Source: Microlunatus capsulatus
GTDB lineage: Bacteria; Actinomycetota; Actinomycetes; Propionibacteriales; Propionibacteriaceae
NCBI RefSeq assembly: GCF_017876495.1
Contig: NZ_JAGIOB010000001.1
Span: 1,054,001-1,118,000, forward strand
Length of the DNA stretch: 64,000 bases
Direction: 5' to 3'
The first letter of the stretch is position 1; every line of letters begins with the position of its first letter. The notes under the pieces were generated by a model. The model had not been told where the DNA came from. It searched no databases and was given only the letters and a program-made list of their open reading frames with translations. Below, one piece after another: positions 35,759-44,136 of this stretch. The translations under genes and the position numbers were made by a program.

Positions 35759-36856
35759 ATGGAGGCGGCCGGGACGGAGTCGGTGCAGGACATCCGCTTC
35801 GCCCGCTCGGCCGACGGCGTGGGCATCGCCTACGCGGTGCACGGCTCGGGCCCGCCCCTGCTGGTGGACAGCTGCTGGCTCAGCCACCTCCAGTTCGACT
35901 GGCAGAGCCCGGTCTGGCGGCACTACCTCGTCGAGCTCGGCCGGATCGCCACCGTGGTGCGCTTCGACGAGCGCGGGCACGGGCTCTCCGACCGGGGCGT
36001 GACCGACCACGGCCTGGCCGCACGCGTCGCCGACCTCGAGGCCGTCGCCGACGACGCCGGGCTGGAGCGCTTCGCCCTGCTGGCCATGGCCCAGGGCGGG
36101 CCGGTCGCCATCGAGTACGCCGCCCGGCACCCCGAGCGGCTGAGCCGGCTGGCCTTCTACGGCAGCTACGCCGGCGCGAAGGTCGGGGCGACCCGGGAGG
36201 AGCTGGAGCTGGACGCCGCCTTCACCGCCCTCATCCGGGTGGGCTGGTCGCGGCCGACGCCGGAGTTCCGCCGGGTGTTCACCAGCCTGATGATCCCGGG
36301 TGGCAGCGAGGAGCAGATGCGCTGGATCGACGACCTGCAGCGGATGGCCGTCGACGCCGAGACGGCGGTGCTGGCCCGCGCGCAGCGCCAGGTCACCGAC
36401 GCGAGCGGCCGGCTGGCCGGGCTGGACCTGCCCACCCTGGTGCTACACAGCCGCGGCGACCAGATGAACGGCTTCGAGCAGGCCCGCCGGCTGGCCGCCG
36501 CGATCCGCGGGGCCCGGCTGGTCGCCCTGGAGAGCGACAACCACATCGTGCTGGAGCACGAGCCCGCCTGGGCGGTCCTGCTCCGCGAGCTCACCGCGTT
36601 CCTGGCGCCCGACCGCCCGGCCGCGCCCGTCCCGGTCGCCGGCGTCGGCGGCGACGTCGCGGACGTGCTCTCCCCGCGGGAGCTCGCCATCCTGCGGCTG
36701 GCCGCGGACGGGCGCGACAACGACACCATCGCCGGGACGCTCGTGCTCTCGGTCCGCACCGTCGAGCGGCACCTGCAGAACACCTACGCCAAGCTCGGCC
36801 TGCACGGCCGCACGGCCCGCACCGCGGCCGTCGCCCAGCTGCTCTCCCGCGCCTGA
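35759..36856 (+). CDS. Alpha/beta-hydrolase-fold / LuxR fusion regulator lacking the nucleophilic serine
   Basis: A 365-residue fusion. An alpha/beta-hydrolase fold (about 10-285) joins a LuxR DNA-binding domain (about 303-365; LSPRELAILRLAADGRDNDTIA, SVRTVERHLQNTYAKLG). The nucleophile elbow reads A109-M-A111-Q-G-G, so the G-x-S-x-G serine is alanine. The acid (Asp234, HSRGDQ) and histidine (His262, ESDNH) are kept. It is likely a ligand receptor that controls transcription rather than an esterase. TACCAT (35747-35752) is six bases before ATG 35759, a leaderless promoter. Confidence 0.88.
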   Translation: MEAAGTESVQDIRFARSADGVGIAYAVHGSGPPLLVDSCWLSHLQFDWQSPVWRHYLVELGRIATVVRFDERGHGLSDRGVTDHGLAARVADLEAVADDAGLERFALLAMAQGGPVAIEYAARHPERLSRLAFYGSYAGAKVGATREELELDAAFTALIRVGWSRPTPEFRRVFTSLMIPGGSEEQMRWIDDLQRMAVDAETAVLARAQRQVTDASGRLAGLDLPTLVLHSRGDQMNGFEQARRLAAAIRGARLVALESDNHIVLEHEPAWAVLLRELTAFLAPDRPAAPVPVAGVGGDVADVLSPRELAILRLAADGRDNDTIAGTLVLSVRTVERHLQNTYAKLGLHGRTARTAAVAQLLSRA

Positions 36857-36990
36857 GGCTGCGCGCCGGGACTGCGCGCCAGCCGCCACGCCGGCAACGA
36901 CCCGGGACCCGGTTGCGCGTCGGCACCGATGCGGGGACCGCTCCCGTGTCCCTAGCGTGCGGTCATCGACCACCGAGGCGGAGGCACCCC

Positions 36991-37848
36991 ATGACCAGCA
37001 CCAGCACCAGCGCACCCCCGACCAGCACCCCCGAGGACCGTGCACTCAAGGCGAGGCACGCGGCCCTGTGGGCCAGCGGCGACTACCCCGCCGTCGCCGA
37101 CCAGGTGGTGGGCGGGCTGGGCGGGGTCCTCGTCGACACCGTCGACGTCCGCCCGGGCCAGCAGGTGCTCGACGTCGCCGCCGGGACCGGGACCGCGGCC
37201 GTCCCCGCCGCCCGGCGCGGGGCCGTGGTGACCGCCACCGACCTGACGCCCGAGCTGCTCGAGGTCGGCCGGGCCCGCGCCGCCGGGGAGGACCCCGACG
37301 GCGCCGGCGGGCGGCTGACCTGGCGGACGGCGGACGCCGAGGCGCTGCCCTTCGGGGAGGCCGCCTTCGACGTCGTGCTGTCCTGCATCGGGGTGATGTT
37401 CGCCCCGCACCACCAGCAGGCCGCCGACGAGCTCGTCCGGGTCTGCCGCCCCGGCGGCACGCTCGGCCTGCTCAGCTGGACGCCGGAGGGCTTCATCGGG
37501 CAGCTCTTCGCCACCATGAAGCCCTTCGCGCCGCCGCCTCCGCCCGGGGCCTCGCCGGCGCCGCTGTGGGGCCGGGCCGACCACGTCCGGGCGCTGCTCG
37601 GCGAAAGGGTGACCGACCTGGTGGCCCGGCAGCAGAGGCTCCGGGTGGACCGCTTCGCCGACGGCGCGGAGTTCCGCGACTTCATGAAGGCCCGCTACGG
37701 CCCGACCCTGGCCGTCTACCGCGCGCTGGCCGGGGACCCGGACCGCACCGAGGCCCTCGACGCCGCCCTGGCCGCGCTGGCCGACGGAGCCCTGCACGAC
37801 GGCGTGATGGAGTGGGAGTACCTCCTCGTCACCGCCCGCCGGGTCTGA
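36991..37848 (+). CDS. UbiE-like class I SAM-dependent methyltransferase
   Basis: A 285-residue methyltransferase. Motif I is VLDVAAGTGTAAVPAARRGAVVTATD, and post-motifs include ALPFGEAAFDVVLSCIGVMFAPHHQQAADELVRVCRPGG-like segments. A Ser/Thr-rich N terminus starts at ATG 36991 with GGAGGC upstream; the longer frame upstream is non-coding. It is convergent with the PhoD gene across a perfect hairpin. Small-molecule substrate unknown. Confidence 0.87.
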   Translation: MTSTSTSAPPTSTPEDRALKARHAALWASGDYPAVADQVVGGLGGVLVDTVDVRPGQQVLDVAAGTGTAAVPAARRGAVVTATDLTPELLEVGRARAAGEDPDGAGGRLTWRTADAEALPFGEAAFDVVLSCIGVMFAPHHQQAADELVRVCRPGGTLGLLSWTPEGFIGQLFATMKPFAPPPPPGASPAPLWGRADHVRALLGERVTDLVARQQRLRVDRFADGAEFRDFMKARYGPTLAVYRALAGDPDRTEALDAALAALADGALHDGVMEWEYLLVTARRV

Positions 37849-37858
37849 GGCGGGCGCA

Positions 37859-37892
37859 CCGCCGGACCGGGCCGCTCGGGCCGGTCCGGCGG
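37859..37892. terminator. Bidirectional terminator hairpin
   Basis: Perfect 12-bp stem CCGCCGGACCGG (37859-37870) with CCGGTCCGGCGG (37881-37892) and a 10-base loop. It lies between the convergent methyltransferase and PhoD stop codons. Confidence 0.7.
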
Positions 37893-37898
37893 CACCGG

Positions 37899-39440
37899 TC
37901 AGCGGTGGTGGCGCTCGGGGACCAGGGTGGTGCTCCAGAGCGAGGTGCCCGCCCGGTCGCGCAGGTCGACCCGCAGCTCGCCCGTGCGGCCGTCGACGTT
38001 CACCTCGCCGAAGTGCTGGAAGCCCTCGGCCGGCGAGGCGCCGGCCACCGGCGGGGCGTGCACGAACACCGCCTCGGGGCCGAAGGTGCCGTCCAGGGCG
38101 TTCGGGCCGAACGCGCCGGCGTGCGCCGGCCCCGACACGAACTCCCAGAACGGGGTGAAGTCCTGCACGGCGGCCCGCGACGGGTCGTAGTGGTGGGCCG
38201 CGGTGTAGTGCACGTCCGCGGTGAGGAAGACGATCCCGGTCACGCCGTGCCGGTGCGCCTGCCGCAGCACGGTGGCGAACTCGCCCTCGCGGCCCAGCGG
38301 GGCCCCGTCGTCGCCCTGGCCCACGCCCTCCTGGGCGGTGGGGCCGTCGGGCACCACCAGGCCCAGCGGCAGGTCGTTCGCGATGACCTTCCAGGTGGCG
38401 CGGCTGCTCCTCAGCTCCCGCACCAGCCACCGCCGCTGGGCCTCGCCCAGCGTGCCGCGCGTCCGGTCCCGGCCGTCGTTCGCCCCGTTGGCGTCCTTGG
38501 CGCTGCGCATGTCCAGCACGAACACGTCGAGCGAGGGCCCGTAGGACAGCCGCCGGTAGAGCGGGCCGGCCACCGCCGACGGGATGGGCAGCCACTCGCG
38601 GAAGGCCCGGTGCGCCCGCGCGGCCAGCACGTCGACCCGCTGCTCGGTGTAGCGGGGGTCGTCGAGGACCTCGCCCGGGTACCAGTTGTTCGTCACCTCG
38701 TGGTCGTCCCACTGGTTCACCTGGGTGACCTCGGCGGTGAAGGCCCGGTAGTGCTCGTCGAGGAGGTTGTAGGCGTACTGGCCGCGGTACTCGTCCAGCG
38801 TCTCGGCGACCTTGAACTTCGCCTCGGTGACCAGGTTCCGGTAGACGCGGCCGTCGGGCAGCGTCACCGACTCCTGCAGCGGGCCGTCGGCGTAGACGGT
38901 ATCCCCGCTGTGCAGCAGGAAGTCCGGGCGCCGGCGGCGCATGGACTCGAAGATCTGCAGCCCGCCGAAGGCCGGGTCGATGCCCCAGCCCTGGCCGACG
39001 ACGTCGCCGGTCCAGACGAACCGCACGTCCTGCCGGCGCCGCGGCGCGGTGGTGAGCCGGCCGGGCACGGGCGGGCTCAGCAGCCCCGGCCGCTCGAGGC
39101 TCTCCACGCGCACCCGGTAGTGGACGTCGGAGCCGGCGGGCAGGTCGCGCAGCCGCACCTTGCCGGTCAGGTCGGTCGCGGGCGTCACCACCGGACCGCG
39201 GACCAGGCGCGCGCCGCGGAAGTCGGGCCGGCGGCTGGCCTCCACCCAGAGCCGGCCGGGCCGGTCGGCCCGCGCCCACAGGGTCGCGGCGTCGGCGGTG
39301 GCGTCCCCGCTCTGCACGCCGTGGGTGAGGGCCGGGCGAGCACCGGGCCGGTGCGCGAACGCCGGCACGGACCCGAGCGCGCTCACCACCCCGCCCGCCA
39401 GGCCGGCCTGCAGCAACGTCCGACGATCCACACGAGTCAT
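37899..39440 (-). CDS. phoD: Tat-exported PhoD-type alkaline phosphatase
   Basis: A 513-residue metal-dependent phosphodiesterase/phosphatase. The Tat signal MTRVDRRTLLQAG...AFA occupies residues 1-29 with the twin arginine at 6-7. The N-terminal beta-sandwich is followed by the catalytic domain with FLLHSGDTVYADG, QWDDHEVTNNW and FLTADVHYTAAHH (Fe/Ca ligands of PhoD). It would release phosphate from organic esters outside the cell, complementing the GDPD fusion at 17 kb. ATG 39440 is chosen because the signal peptide begins there. Confidence 0.93.
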   Translation of the reverse strand: MTRVDRRTLLQAGLAGGVVSALGSVPAFAHRPGARPALTHGVQSGDATADAATLWARADRPGRLWVEASRRPDFRGARLVRGPVVTPATDLTGKVRLRDLPAGSDVHYRVRVESLERPGLLSPPVPGRLTTAPRRRQDVRFVWTGDVVGQGWGIDPAFGGLQIFESMRRRRPDFLLHSGDTVYADGPLQESVTLPDGRVYRNLVTEAKFKVAETLDEYRGQYAYNLLDEHYRAFTAEVTQVNQWDDHEVTNNWYPGEVLDDPRYTEQRVDVLAARAHRAFREWLPIPSAVAGPLYRRLSYGPSLDVFVLDMRSAKDANGANDGRDRTRGTLGEAQRRWLVRELRSSRATWKVIANDLPLGLVVPDGPTAQEGVGQGDDGAPLGREGEFATVLRQAHRHGVTGIVFLTADVHYTAAHHYDPSRAAVQDFTPFWEFVSGPAHAGAFGPNALDGTFGPEAVFVHAPPVAGASPAEGFQHFGEVNVDGRTGELRVDLRDRAGTSLWSTTLVPERHHR

Positions 39441-39627
39441 GACGGCACTCTCACCCGGGCAGGTGACGGCCGGGCGACACCCGGCTGACATCCGCCCTCC
39501 TCCGCGGTGACGGGACCCCGCCGCGCTCCCCGGCCACCCGGAGGGCTTGACTACCGGCCAGCACGGCGGGCCGCCGTCCCGAGGACCGGGGCGCCGCGGG
39601 CCCCGCCCCGACGAGGAGGAGGTGCCG

Positions 39628-39924
39628 GTGATCCGTCACACGGTGTCGTTCGCGCTGGTGCACGCCGAGGGCTCGGCCGAGGAGGCGGCCTTCCTGGCCC
39701 GCGGGCGGGAGGTGCTCACCGGCGTCCCCGGCGTCGAGGACTTCCAGGTCTCCCGGCAGGTGAGCCCGAAGAGCCTCCACCGCTTCCAGTTCGCGATGAC
39801 CTTCGCCGACGAGACCGCCTACCGCGCCTACGACGCCCACCCGGCGCACCGCGACTTCGTCGCCAGCTCCTGGGAGCCCGAGGTCGCCGACTTCCAGGAG
39901 CTGGACCTCGTCCCCCTCTCCTGA
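39628..39924 (+). CDS. Dabb-domain (stress-responsive A/B barrel) protein
   Basis: A 98-residue ferredoxin-like dimeric alpha/beta-barrel protein. MIRHTVSFALVH opens the first strand, VPGVEDFQVSRQVSP the second, and YDAHPAHRDFVASSWEPEV carries the conserved HPxH-type helix. GTG 39628 is preceded by GAGGAGGAGG at good distance. Family members are stress proteins or small enzymes (for example cyclases); the role here is unknown. Confidence 0.86.
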   Translation: MIRHTVSFALVHAEGSAEEAAFLARGREVLTGVPGVEDFQVSRQVSPKSLHRFQFAMTFADETAYRAYDAHPAHRDFVASSWEPEVADFQELDLVPLS

Positions 39925-39950
39925 GCCGGCCGCCGCGAGGACGAACCGTC

Positions 39951-40005
39951 GAGTGCGCGCTCCCGCAGGTCCGGGAACCCGCTGAGCCTGCTGCGGCGCG
40001 CACTC
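39951..40005. terminator. 10-bp inverted repeat, probable terminator
   Basis: GAGTGCGCGC (39951-39960) pairs perfectly with GCGCGCACTC (39996-40005) around a 35-base interior that can itself pair weakly. It lies between the Dabb gene and the chromate promoter. Terminator is the simplest reading; a regulatory site cannot be excluded. Confidence 0.5.
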
Positions 40006-40034
40006 GGCTCGGCGACGAGGCATCCCGCGTCGTC

Positions 40035-40063
40035 TTGACGTCGCCGGCCCCGTTGCCCACGAT
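40035..40063 (+). promoter_or_regulatory. Promoter of the chromate operon
   Basis: TTGACG (40035-40040), a 17-bp spacer and CACGAT (40058-40063), then six bases to ATG 40070. This is a well-formed promoter with a leaderless start. Confidence 0.6.
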
Positions 40064-40069
40064 GTAACC

Positions 40070-40567
40070 ATGGTTGCAGAGCGAGGGTGGTGGGTGCTGC
40101 TCAGCTACCGCGTCCCCCGGGAGCCCTCCACGCCGAGGATCGCGGTGTGGCGCCGGCTCCGCCAGCTCGGGGTGGCCCAGCTGGGCGACGGGCTGGTCGC
40201 GCTGCCCGAGGACGCCCGCACCCGCGAGCTGCTGGAGTGGGTAGCCGGGGACGTCGAGGCCGCGGGCGGCGAGGCCGTGCTCTGGCGCGCCCAGGCGCTG
40301 GCCGGGGCCGACGAGCGCGCCGTCGCCCGGACGATGGCCGACGCACGGGCCGTGGAGTACCGCGGCCTGGCCGAGGCCGCGTCCTCGGCCCTGGCCGGAC
40401 CCGCCGAGGAGGCGACCCGGGCGCTGCGGCGGCTCCGCCGCGAGCTGCAGGCCGTCCGCCGCAGGGACTTCTTCCCCCCGCCCGAGCGGGAGGCCGCCAC
40501 GCAGGCGCTGGACGCGCTGGCCCGCGCCGTCGCCGACGGCGCCCGCACCGCCGGGAGCCGCGCGTGA
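40070..40567 (+). CDS. ChrB N-terminal-domain protein (chromate resistance regulator half)
   Basis: A 165-residue protein matching the N-terminal part of ChrB, the chromate-sensing regulator. It begins WWVLLSYRVPREPSTPRIAVWRRLRQLGVAQLGDGLVALP-like (PaaX-like winged helix), followed by an Arg-rich helical region. In many bacteria this is fused to the C-terminal ChrB domain; here the second half is a separate overlapping gene. It heads the operon and presumably represses it until chromate appears. Confidence 0.85.
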   Translation: MVAERGWWVLLSYRVPREPSTPRIAVWRRLRQLGVAQLGDGLVALPEDARTRELLEWVAGDVEAAGGEAVLWRAQALAGADERAVARTMADARAVEYRGLAEAASSALAGPAEEATRALRRLRRELQAVRRRDFFPPPEREAATQALDALARAVADGARTAGSRA

Positions 40568-40998
40568 GCACCTGGGTCACCCGGGCCGGCGTGCACATCG
40601 ACCGGGCCGCGTCCGCCTGGCTCATCCGGCGCGCCATCGACCCCGACGCCCGCTTCGTCTTCGTCGACGACCCCGACGAGCGGCCCGCGGACGCCGTGCC
40701 GTTCGACATCCGGGGCGTCGAGCTGGGCCACCAGGGCCAGGACTGCACCTTCGAGACCCTGCTGCGCCGCCACGACCTGCTCGACCCCGTGCTGTGGCGG
40801 ATCGCCGCGGCCGTGCACGAGGCGGACCTCGAGGACGACCGCTACGACGCCCCGGAGGCGGCCGGCCTCGACGTCGTCCTGCGCGGCCTGTCCCTGGTCC
40901 GCGACGACGACGAGGTCCTCGCCCTCACCGGGCCCGTCTTCGACGGCCTGTACGCGTACTTCCAGCGCAGCCTCCTGCTCGGAGAGGAGCCGGCATGA
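40564..40998 (+). CDS. ChrB C-terminal-domain protein
   Basis: A 144-residue protein equivalent to the C-terminal half of ChrB. It has WVTRAGVHIDRAASAWLIRR, DPDARFVFVD, HQGQDCTFETLLRRH and a HEADLED segment. These conserved His/Cys/Asp residues could bind metal or chromate. GTG 40564 overlaps the preceding stop, and its own stop overlaps chrA (ATGA), so all three genes are translated together. Function is inferred from ChrB. Confidence 0.87.
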   Translation: MSTWVTRAGVHIDRAASAWLIRRAIDPDARFVFVDDPDERPADAVPFDIRGVELGHQGQDCTFETLLRRHDLLDPVLWRIAAAVHEADLEDDRYDAPEAAGLDVVLRGLSLVRDDDEVLALTGPVFDGLYAYFQRSLLLGEEPA

Positions 40999-42428
40999 CC
41001 GCCGACCGGACCCCCGCCCGCACCTCCACGCCCGCCTCGTGGGGCACCCCGGAGCACCCGGCCGACGACGGCAGCACCGCGACCGGCGACGTGCTGCCGC
41101 TGTGGGAGGCGACCAGGACGTGGTTCGCCATCTCGCTGCAGACCTTCGGCGGGCCCGCCGGCCAGATCGCGGTCATGCAGCGCGTGCTCGTGGAGGAGAA
41201 GCGGTGGGTGGGCCAGCGCCGCTTCCTCTTCGCCCTCAGCTACTGCACCCTGCTCCCCGGCCCGGAGGCGCAGCAGTTGGCCACCTACATCGGCTGGCTG
41301 CTGAACGGCGTCAAGGGCGCCCTCGTCGCGGGCACCCTCTTCGTCCTGCCCGGCCTGGTCGCCCTGCTGGCGCTGTCGGGCCTCTACGTCGGCTACGGCG
41401 ACACCGGGCTGGTGCAGGCCCTGTTCCTGGGCCTGGCCCCCGCCGTCATCGCCATCGTCGTCCAGGCGGTGATCAGGGTCAGCAGGCGCGGGCTGACCCA
41501 CCCGGTCCTGGTCGGGCTGGCCGTCGCGTCGTTCGTCGCCCTCACCGTCGTCGGCGTCCCGTTCCCCGCCGTCGTGCTCGGCGCCGGCGTCCTCGGCTGG
41601 CTGCTCGGCCGCCGCCTTCCCGGGCTCACCCGGCCGAAGGCGGCCGCCGGCGACGACGGTCCCCCGCCGCTGATCAGCGACGACGCCCTGCACAGCCAGC
41701 GCCCGTCCGGGCGCCGGGCCCTGGTCACCCTCGTCGTCGGGCTGGTCGCCTGGGCGGCCCCGGTGGCCGCCGCGGCCGTGCTCTTCGGCCGCTCCAGCGT
41801 CTTCGTCGACCAGGGCCTGTTCTTCTCCGGCGCCGCCCTGGTCACCTTCGGCGGCGCCTACGCCGTGCTCGCCCACGTCGCCCAGCAGGCGGTCCAGGTC
41901 TACGGCTGGCTGCTGCCCGGGGAGATGGTGCGCGGTCTCGCGCTGGCCGAGACCACGCCCGGCCCGCTGATCATGGTCGTCCAGTTCGTCGCGTTCCTGG
42001 GGGCCTACCGCAACCCGGGGTCGCTGGACCCGTGGGTGGCCGCCGTCCTCGCCTCGCTGCTGACGACGTGGGTCACCTTCGTGCCCTGCTTCCTGTTCAT
42101 CCTGCTGGGCGCGCCCTACGTCGAGCGGCTGCGCCACAACCAGGCCCTCACCTCGGCGCTGACCGGCATCACGGCCGCAGTCGTCGGCGTGATCGCCAAC
42201 CTCGCCCTGTTCTTCGCCCTGCACACCCTCTTCGCCCGCACCCGGGTCGTCGACGCCGGGCCGCTGGGCTTCGAGGTCCCCGTTATCGGCTCGCTGCAGG
42301 TGGCCGCGCTGGGCATCACCGTGCTGGCCTTCGTGCTGCTGTTCCTCGCGCGCTGGAGCGCGCTACGCACGCTCGGGGTGTGCGCGCTGGCCGGGGTCGT
42401 CGTCCACCTGGTCGGCACGCTGGTCTGA
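40995..42428 (+). CDS. chrA: Chromate efflux transporter (long, two-CHR-domain type)
   Basis: A 477-residue ChrA with two homologous CHR halves: SLQTFGGPAGQIAVMQ near residue 52 and VTFGGAYAVLAHVAQQ near residue 287. PGPEAQQLATYIGW in the first half corresponds to TTPGPLIMVVQFVAF in the second. About ten to twelve membrane helices expel chromate from the cytoplasm. It starts 4 bases before the end of the ChrB-C gene. Its last 66 bases overlap the convergent RidA gene, so no terminator separates them. Confidence 0.95.
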   Translation: MTADRTPARTSTPASWGTPEHPADDGSTATGDVLPLWEATRTWFAISLQTFGGPAGQIAVMQRVLVEEKRWVGQRRFLFALSYCTLLPGPEAQQLATYIGWLLNGVKGALVAGTLFVLPGLVALLALSGLYVGYGDTGLVQALFLGLAPAVIAIVVQAVIRVSRRGLTHPVLVGLAVASFVALTVVGVPFPAVVLGAGVLGWLLGRRLPGLTRPKAAAGDDGPPPLISDDALHSQRPSGRRALVTLVVGLVAWAAPVAAAAVLFGRSSVFVDQGLFFSGAALVTFGGAYAVLAHVAQQAVQVYGWLLPGEMVRGLALAETTPGPLIMVVQFVAFLGAYRNPGSLDPWVAAVLASLLTTWVTFVPCFLFILLGAPYVERLRHNQALTSALTGITAAVVGVIANLALFFALHTLFARTRVVDAGPLGFEVPVIGSLQVAALGITVLAFVLLFLARWSALRTLGVCALAGVVVHLVGTLV

Positions 42429-42851
42429 GGCCGGGGCTCCGGTCCGGGCGACCGCGACGGCCTCCACCTCCACCAGCTGGTCGGGCCAGCCGAGGACGGT
42501 GACGCCCAGCAGGGTCCCGGGGACGTCGTGGGCGCCGAAGTGGCGGCGCACCACCTGCCAGACGGCGGCCAGGTCCTCCCGGGAGCTGCTGGCCACGTAG
42601 GCGGTGATCACCAGCACGTCCTCCAGCTCCGCCCCGCCCGCGCGCAGGGCCGCGCGCAGGTTGACCAGCACCCGCTCGGCCTGGCCGAGGAGGTCGCCGA
42701 CCGCGACGGTCCGGCCCTCCTCGTCGAGAGGGCAGGCGCCGGCGGTGAAGACCAGCCGGACGGGGGCGTCGGTGGTGGCGGCGTGCGCGTAGGGCAGGTC
42801 GACGCTCAGCGCGGGGCTGCGGAGCAGGCGGACGGTCGAGGCGGCGGTCAT
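42363..42851 (-). CDS. RidA/YjgF-family protein
   Basis: A 162-residue RidA-type protein, probably deaminating reactive enamine/imine intermediates. It has AGACPLDEEGRTVAVGDLLGQAERVLVNLRAAL-like helix 1 and ITAYVASSSREDLAAVW. The usual catalytic Arg of the RidA pocket (normally near residue 105) is not evident, so the activity may differ. The C-terminal 22 residues overlap the chrA 3-prime end in antisense and look unconserved. Start ATG 42851. Confidence 0.8.
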   Translation of the reverse strand: MTAASTVRLLRSPALSVDLPYAHAATTDAPVRLVFTAGACPLDEEGRTVAVGDLLGQAERVLVNLRAALRAGGAELEDVLVITAYVASSSREDLAAVWQVVRRHFGAHDVPGTLLGVTVLGWPDQLVEVEAVAVARTGAPASDQRADQVDDDPGQRAHPERA

Positions 42852-42903
42852 GGCCGCAGCCTCCCACCGACCGGCCGCCCGGCTCCTCCGGTGGTGCGAC
42901 GCG

Positions 42904-44010
42904 TCAGAGCGCGCGGCGGCCGGCGACCAGCGGGCAGAGGAACGGGTCGCGCCCCTTGAGCCCGACGGTGTTGAGATAGCGCACGACGATGCCGTAGGAC
43001 TGCCACAGCGTCGTCTGGGTGTACGGGACGCCCATCGCGGCGCAGTGCGCCTCGACCATCGGCTGCACGTGCCGCAGGTGGGGGCGGGCCATGGAGGGGA
43101 ACAGGTGGTGCTCGACCTGGTAGTTGAGCCCGCCCATGAGGACCGCCATCGGCCGGCCGCCGGAGACGTTGCGGCTCATCAGGACCTGACGGCGCAGGAA
43201 GTCCAGGCGCAGCCGGGCCGGCACCAGGGGCATGCCGATGTGGTTCGGGGCGAACGAGCCGCCCATGTAGAGGCCGAAGACCGCCAGCTGCACGGCCATG
43301 AAGGCGACGCCCTTGCCGGGGGGCAGCACGAGGAACACCAGCGTCAGCAGCCCGCCGAGGCGGAGGACGAGCAGGGTCAGCTCGACCCAGCGACGCTTGA
43401 GCTTCCCGCGGCCGAGCACCCGGATCAGGCCGTCGGCGTGCAGGGAGACGCCCTCGAGGAGCAGGGTCGGGAAGAAGTACCAGCCCTGACGGGCGACCAG
43501 CCAGCGCAGCACGCGCGGCCGCGGGCGCTGGGCCCGGGCCGGGGTGAACGCGATGACGGCGAGGTCGATGTCGGGGTCGGCGCCCTCCTCGTTGGGGGCC
43601 GCGTGGTGGCGGGTGTGCTTGCTCTGCCACCAGCCGTAGCTGAGGCCCACGAACAGGTTGGCCACGACGAGGCTCGTCCAGTCGTTCCAGCGCCCGGACT
43701 TGAAGATCTGCCGGTGGGCGGCGTCGTGGCCGAGGAACGCGGCCTGGGTGAGCAGGACCGAGAGGACGACGGCGCTGCCGAGCTGCCACCAGGTGTCGCC
43801 CAGCAGGACGAAGCCGACGGCCCAGGCGGCCAGCAGCACGGCGGCGCCGACCAGCTTGGTCCAGTAGTAGCCGTAGCGGCGGCGCATCAGGCCCGCCTCC
43901 TGCACGGCCCTGGCCAGGGCGGTGAAGTCGCTGGTGCTGCGCTCGGCCGCGGGACGGCGGACGCGCGGTGCGGCGCTCTCGGGCACGGGCGGGGTGGCGA
44001 GCAGAGTCAC
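42904..44010 (-). CDS. Membrane fatty acid desaturase
   Basis: A 368-residue acyl-lipid desaturase. Three histidine boxes bind the di-iron centre: HDAAH (95-99), HTRHH (132-136) and QVEHHLFP (about residue 300). Four membrane helices lie in two hairpins. It introduces a double bond into membrane acyl chains. GTG 44010 is chosen; GTG 44037 would add nine residues. Its promoter region contains a palindrome also found in front of the adjacent tetR gene, so regulation by that TetR is likely. Confidence 0.9.
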   Translation of the reverse strand: MTLLATPPVPESAAPRVRRPAAERSTSDFTALARAVQEAGLMRRRYGYYWTKLVGAAVLLAAWAVGFVLLGDTWWQLGSAVVLSVLLTQAAFLGHDAAHRQIFKSGRWNDWTSLVVANLFVGLSYGWWQSKHTRHHAAPNEEGADPDIDLAVIAFTPARAQRPRPRVLRWLVARQGWYFFPTLLLEGVSLHADGLIRVLGRGKLKRRWVELTLLVLRLGGLLTLVFLVLPPGKGVAFMAVQLAVFGLYMGGSFAPNHIGMPLVPARLRLDFLRRQVLMSRNVSGGRPMAVLMGGLNYQVEHHLFPSMARPHLRHVQPMVEAHCAAMGVPYTQTTLWQSYGIVVRYLNTVGLKGRDPFLCPLVAGRRAL

Positions 44011-44100
44011 GGGAGGAGCCCCTCTAGGCGCGTGCACGGGGAAGGTCGGGTTCGAGGCCTTCCGGCAGGACGCGGTGAGCCGGGCTCAGCTTCGTGCTGC

Positions 44101-44124
44101 TGTAGATCTACGCCGTAGTCTACA
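44101..44124. promoter_or_regulatory. TetR operator in front of the desaturase gene
   Basis: CTACG-C-CGTAG (44108-44118) nested inside TGTAGA...TCTACA (44101-44106 and 44119-44124). The same core recurs upstream of tetR at 44947-44957. Confidence 0.7.
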
Positions 44125-44136
44125 CGCCTGCGGACG

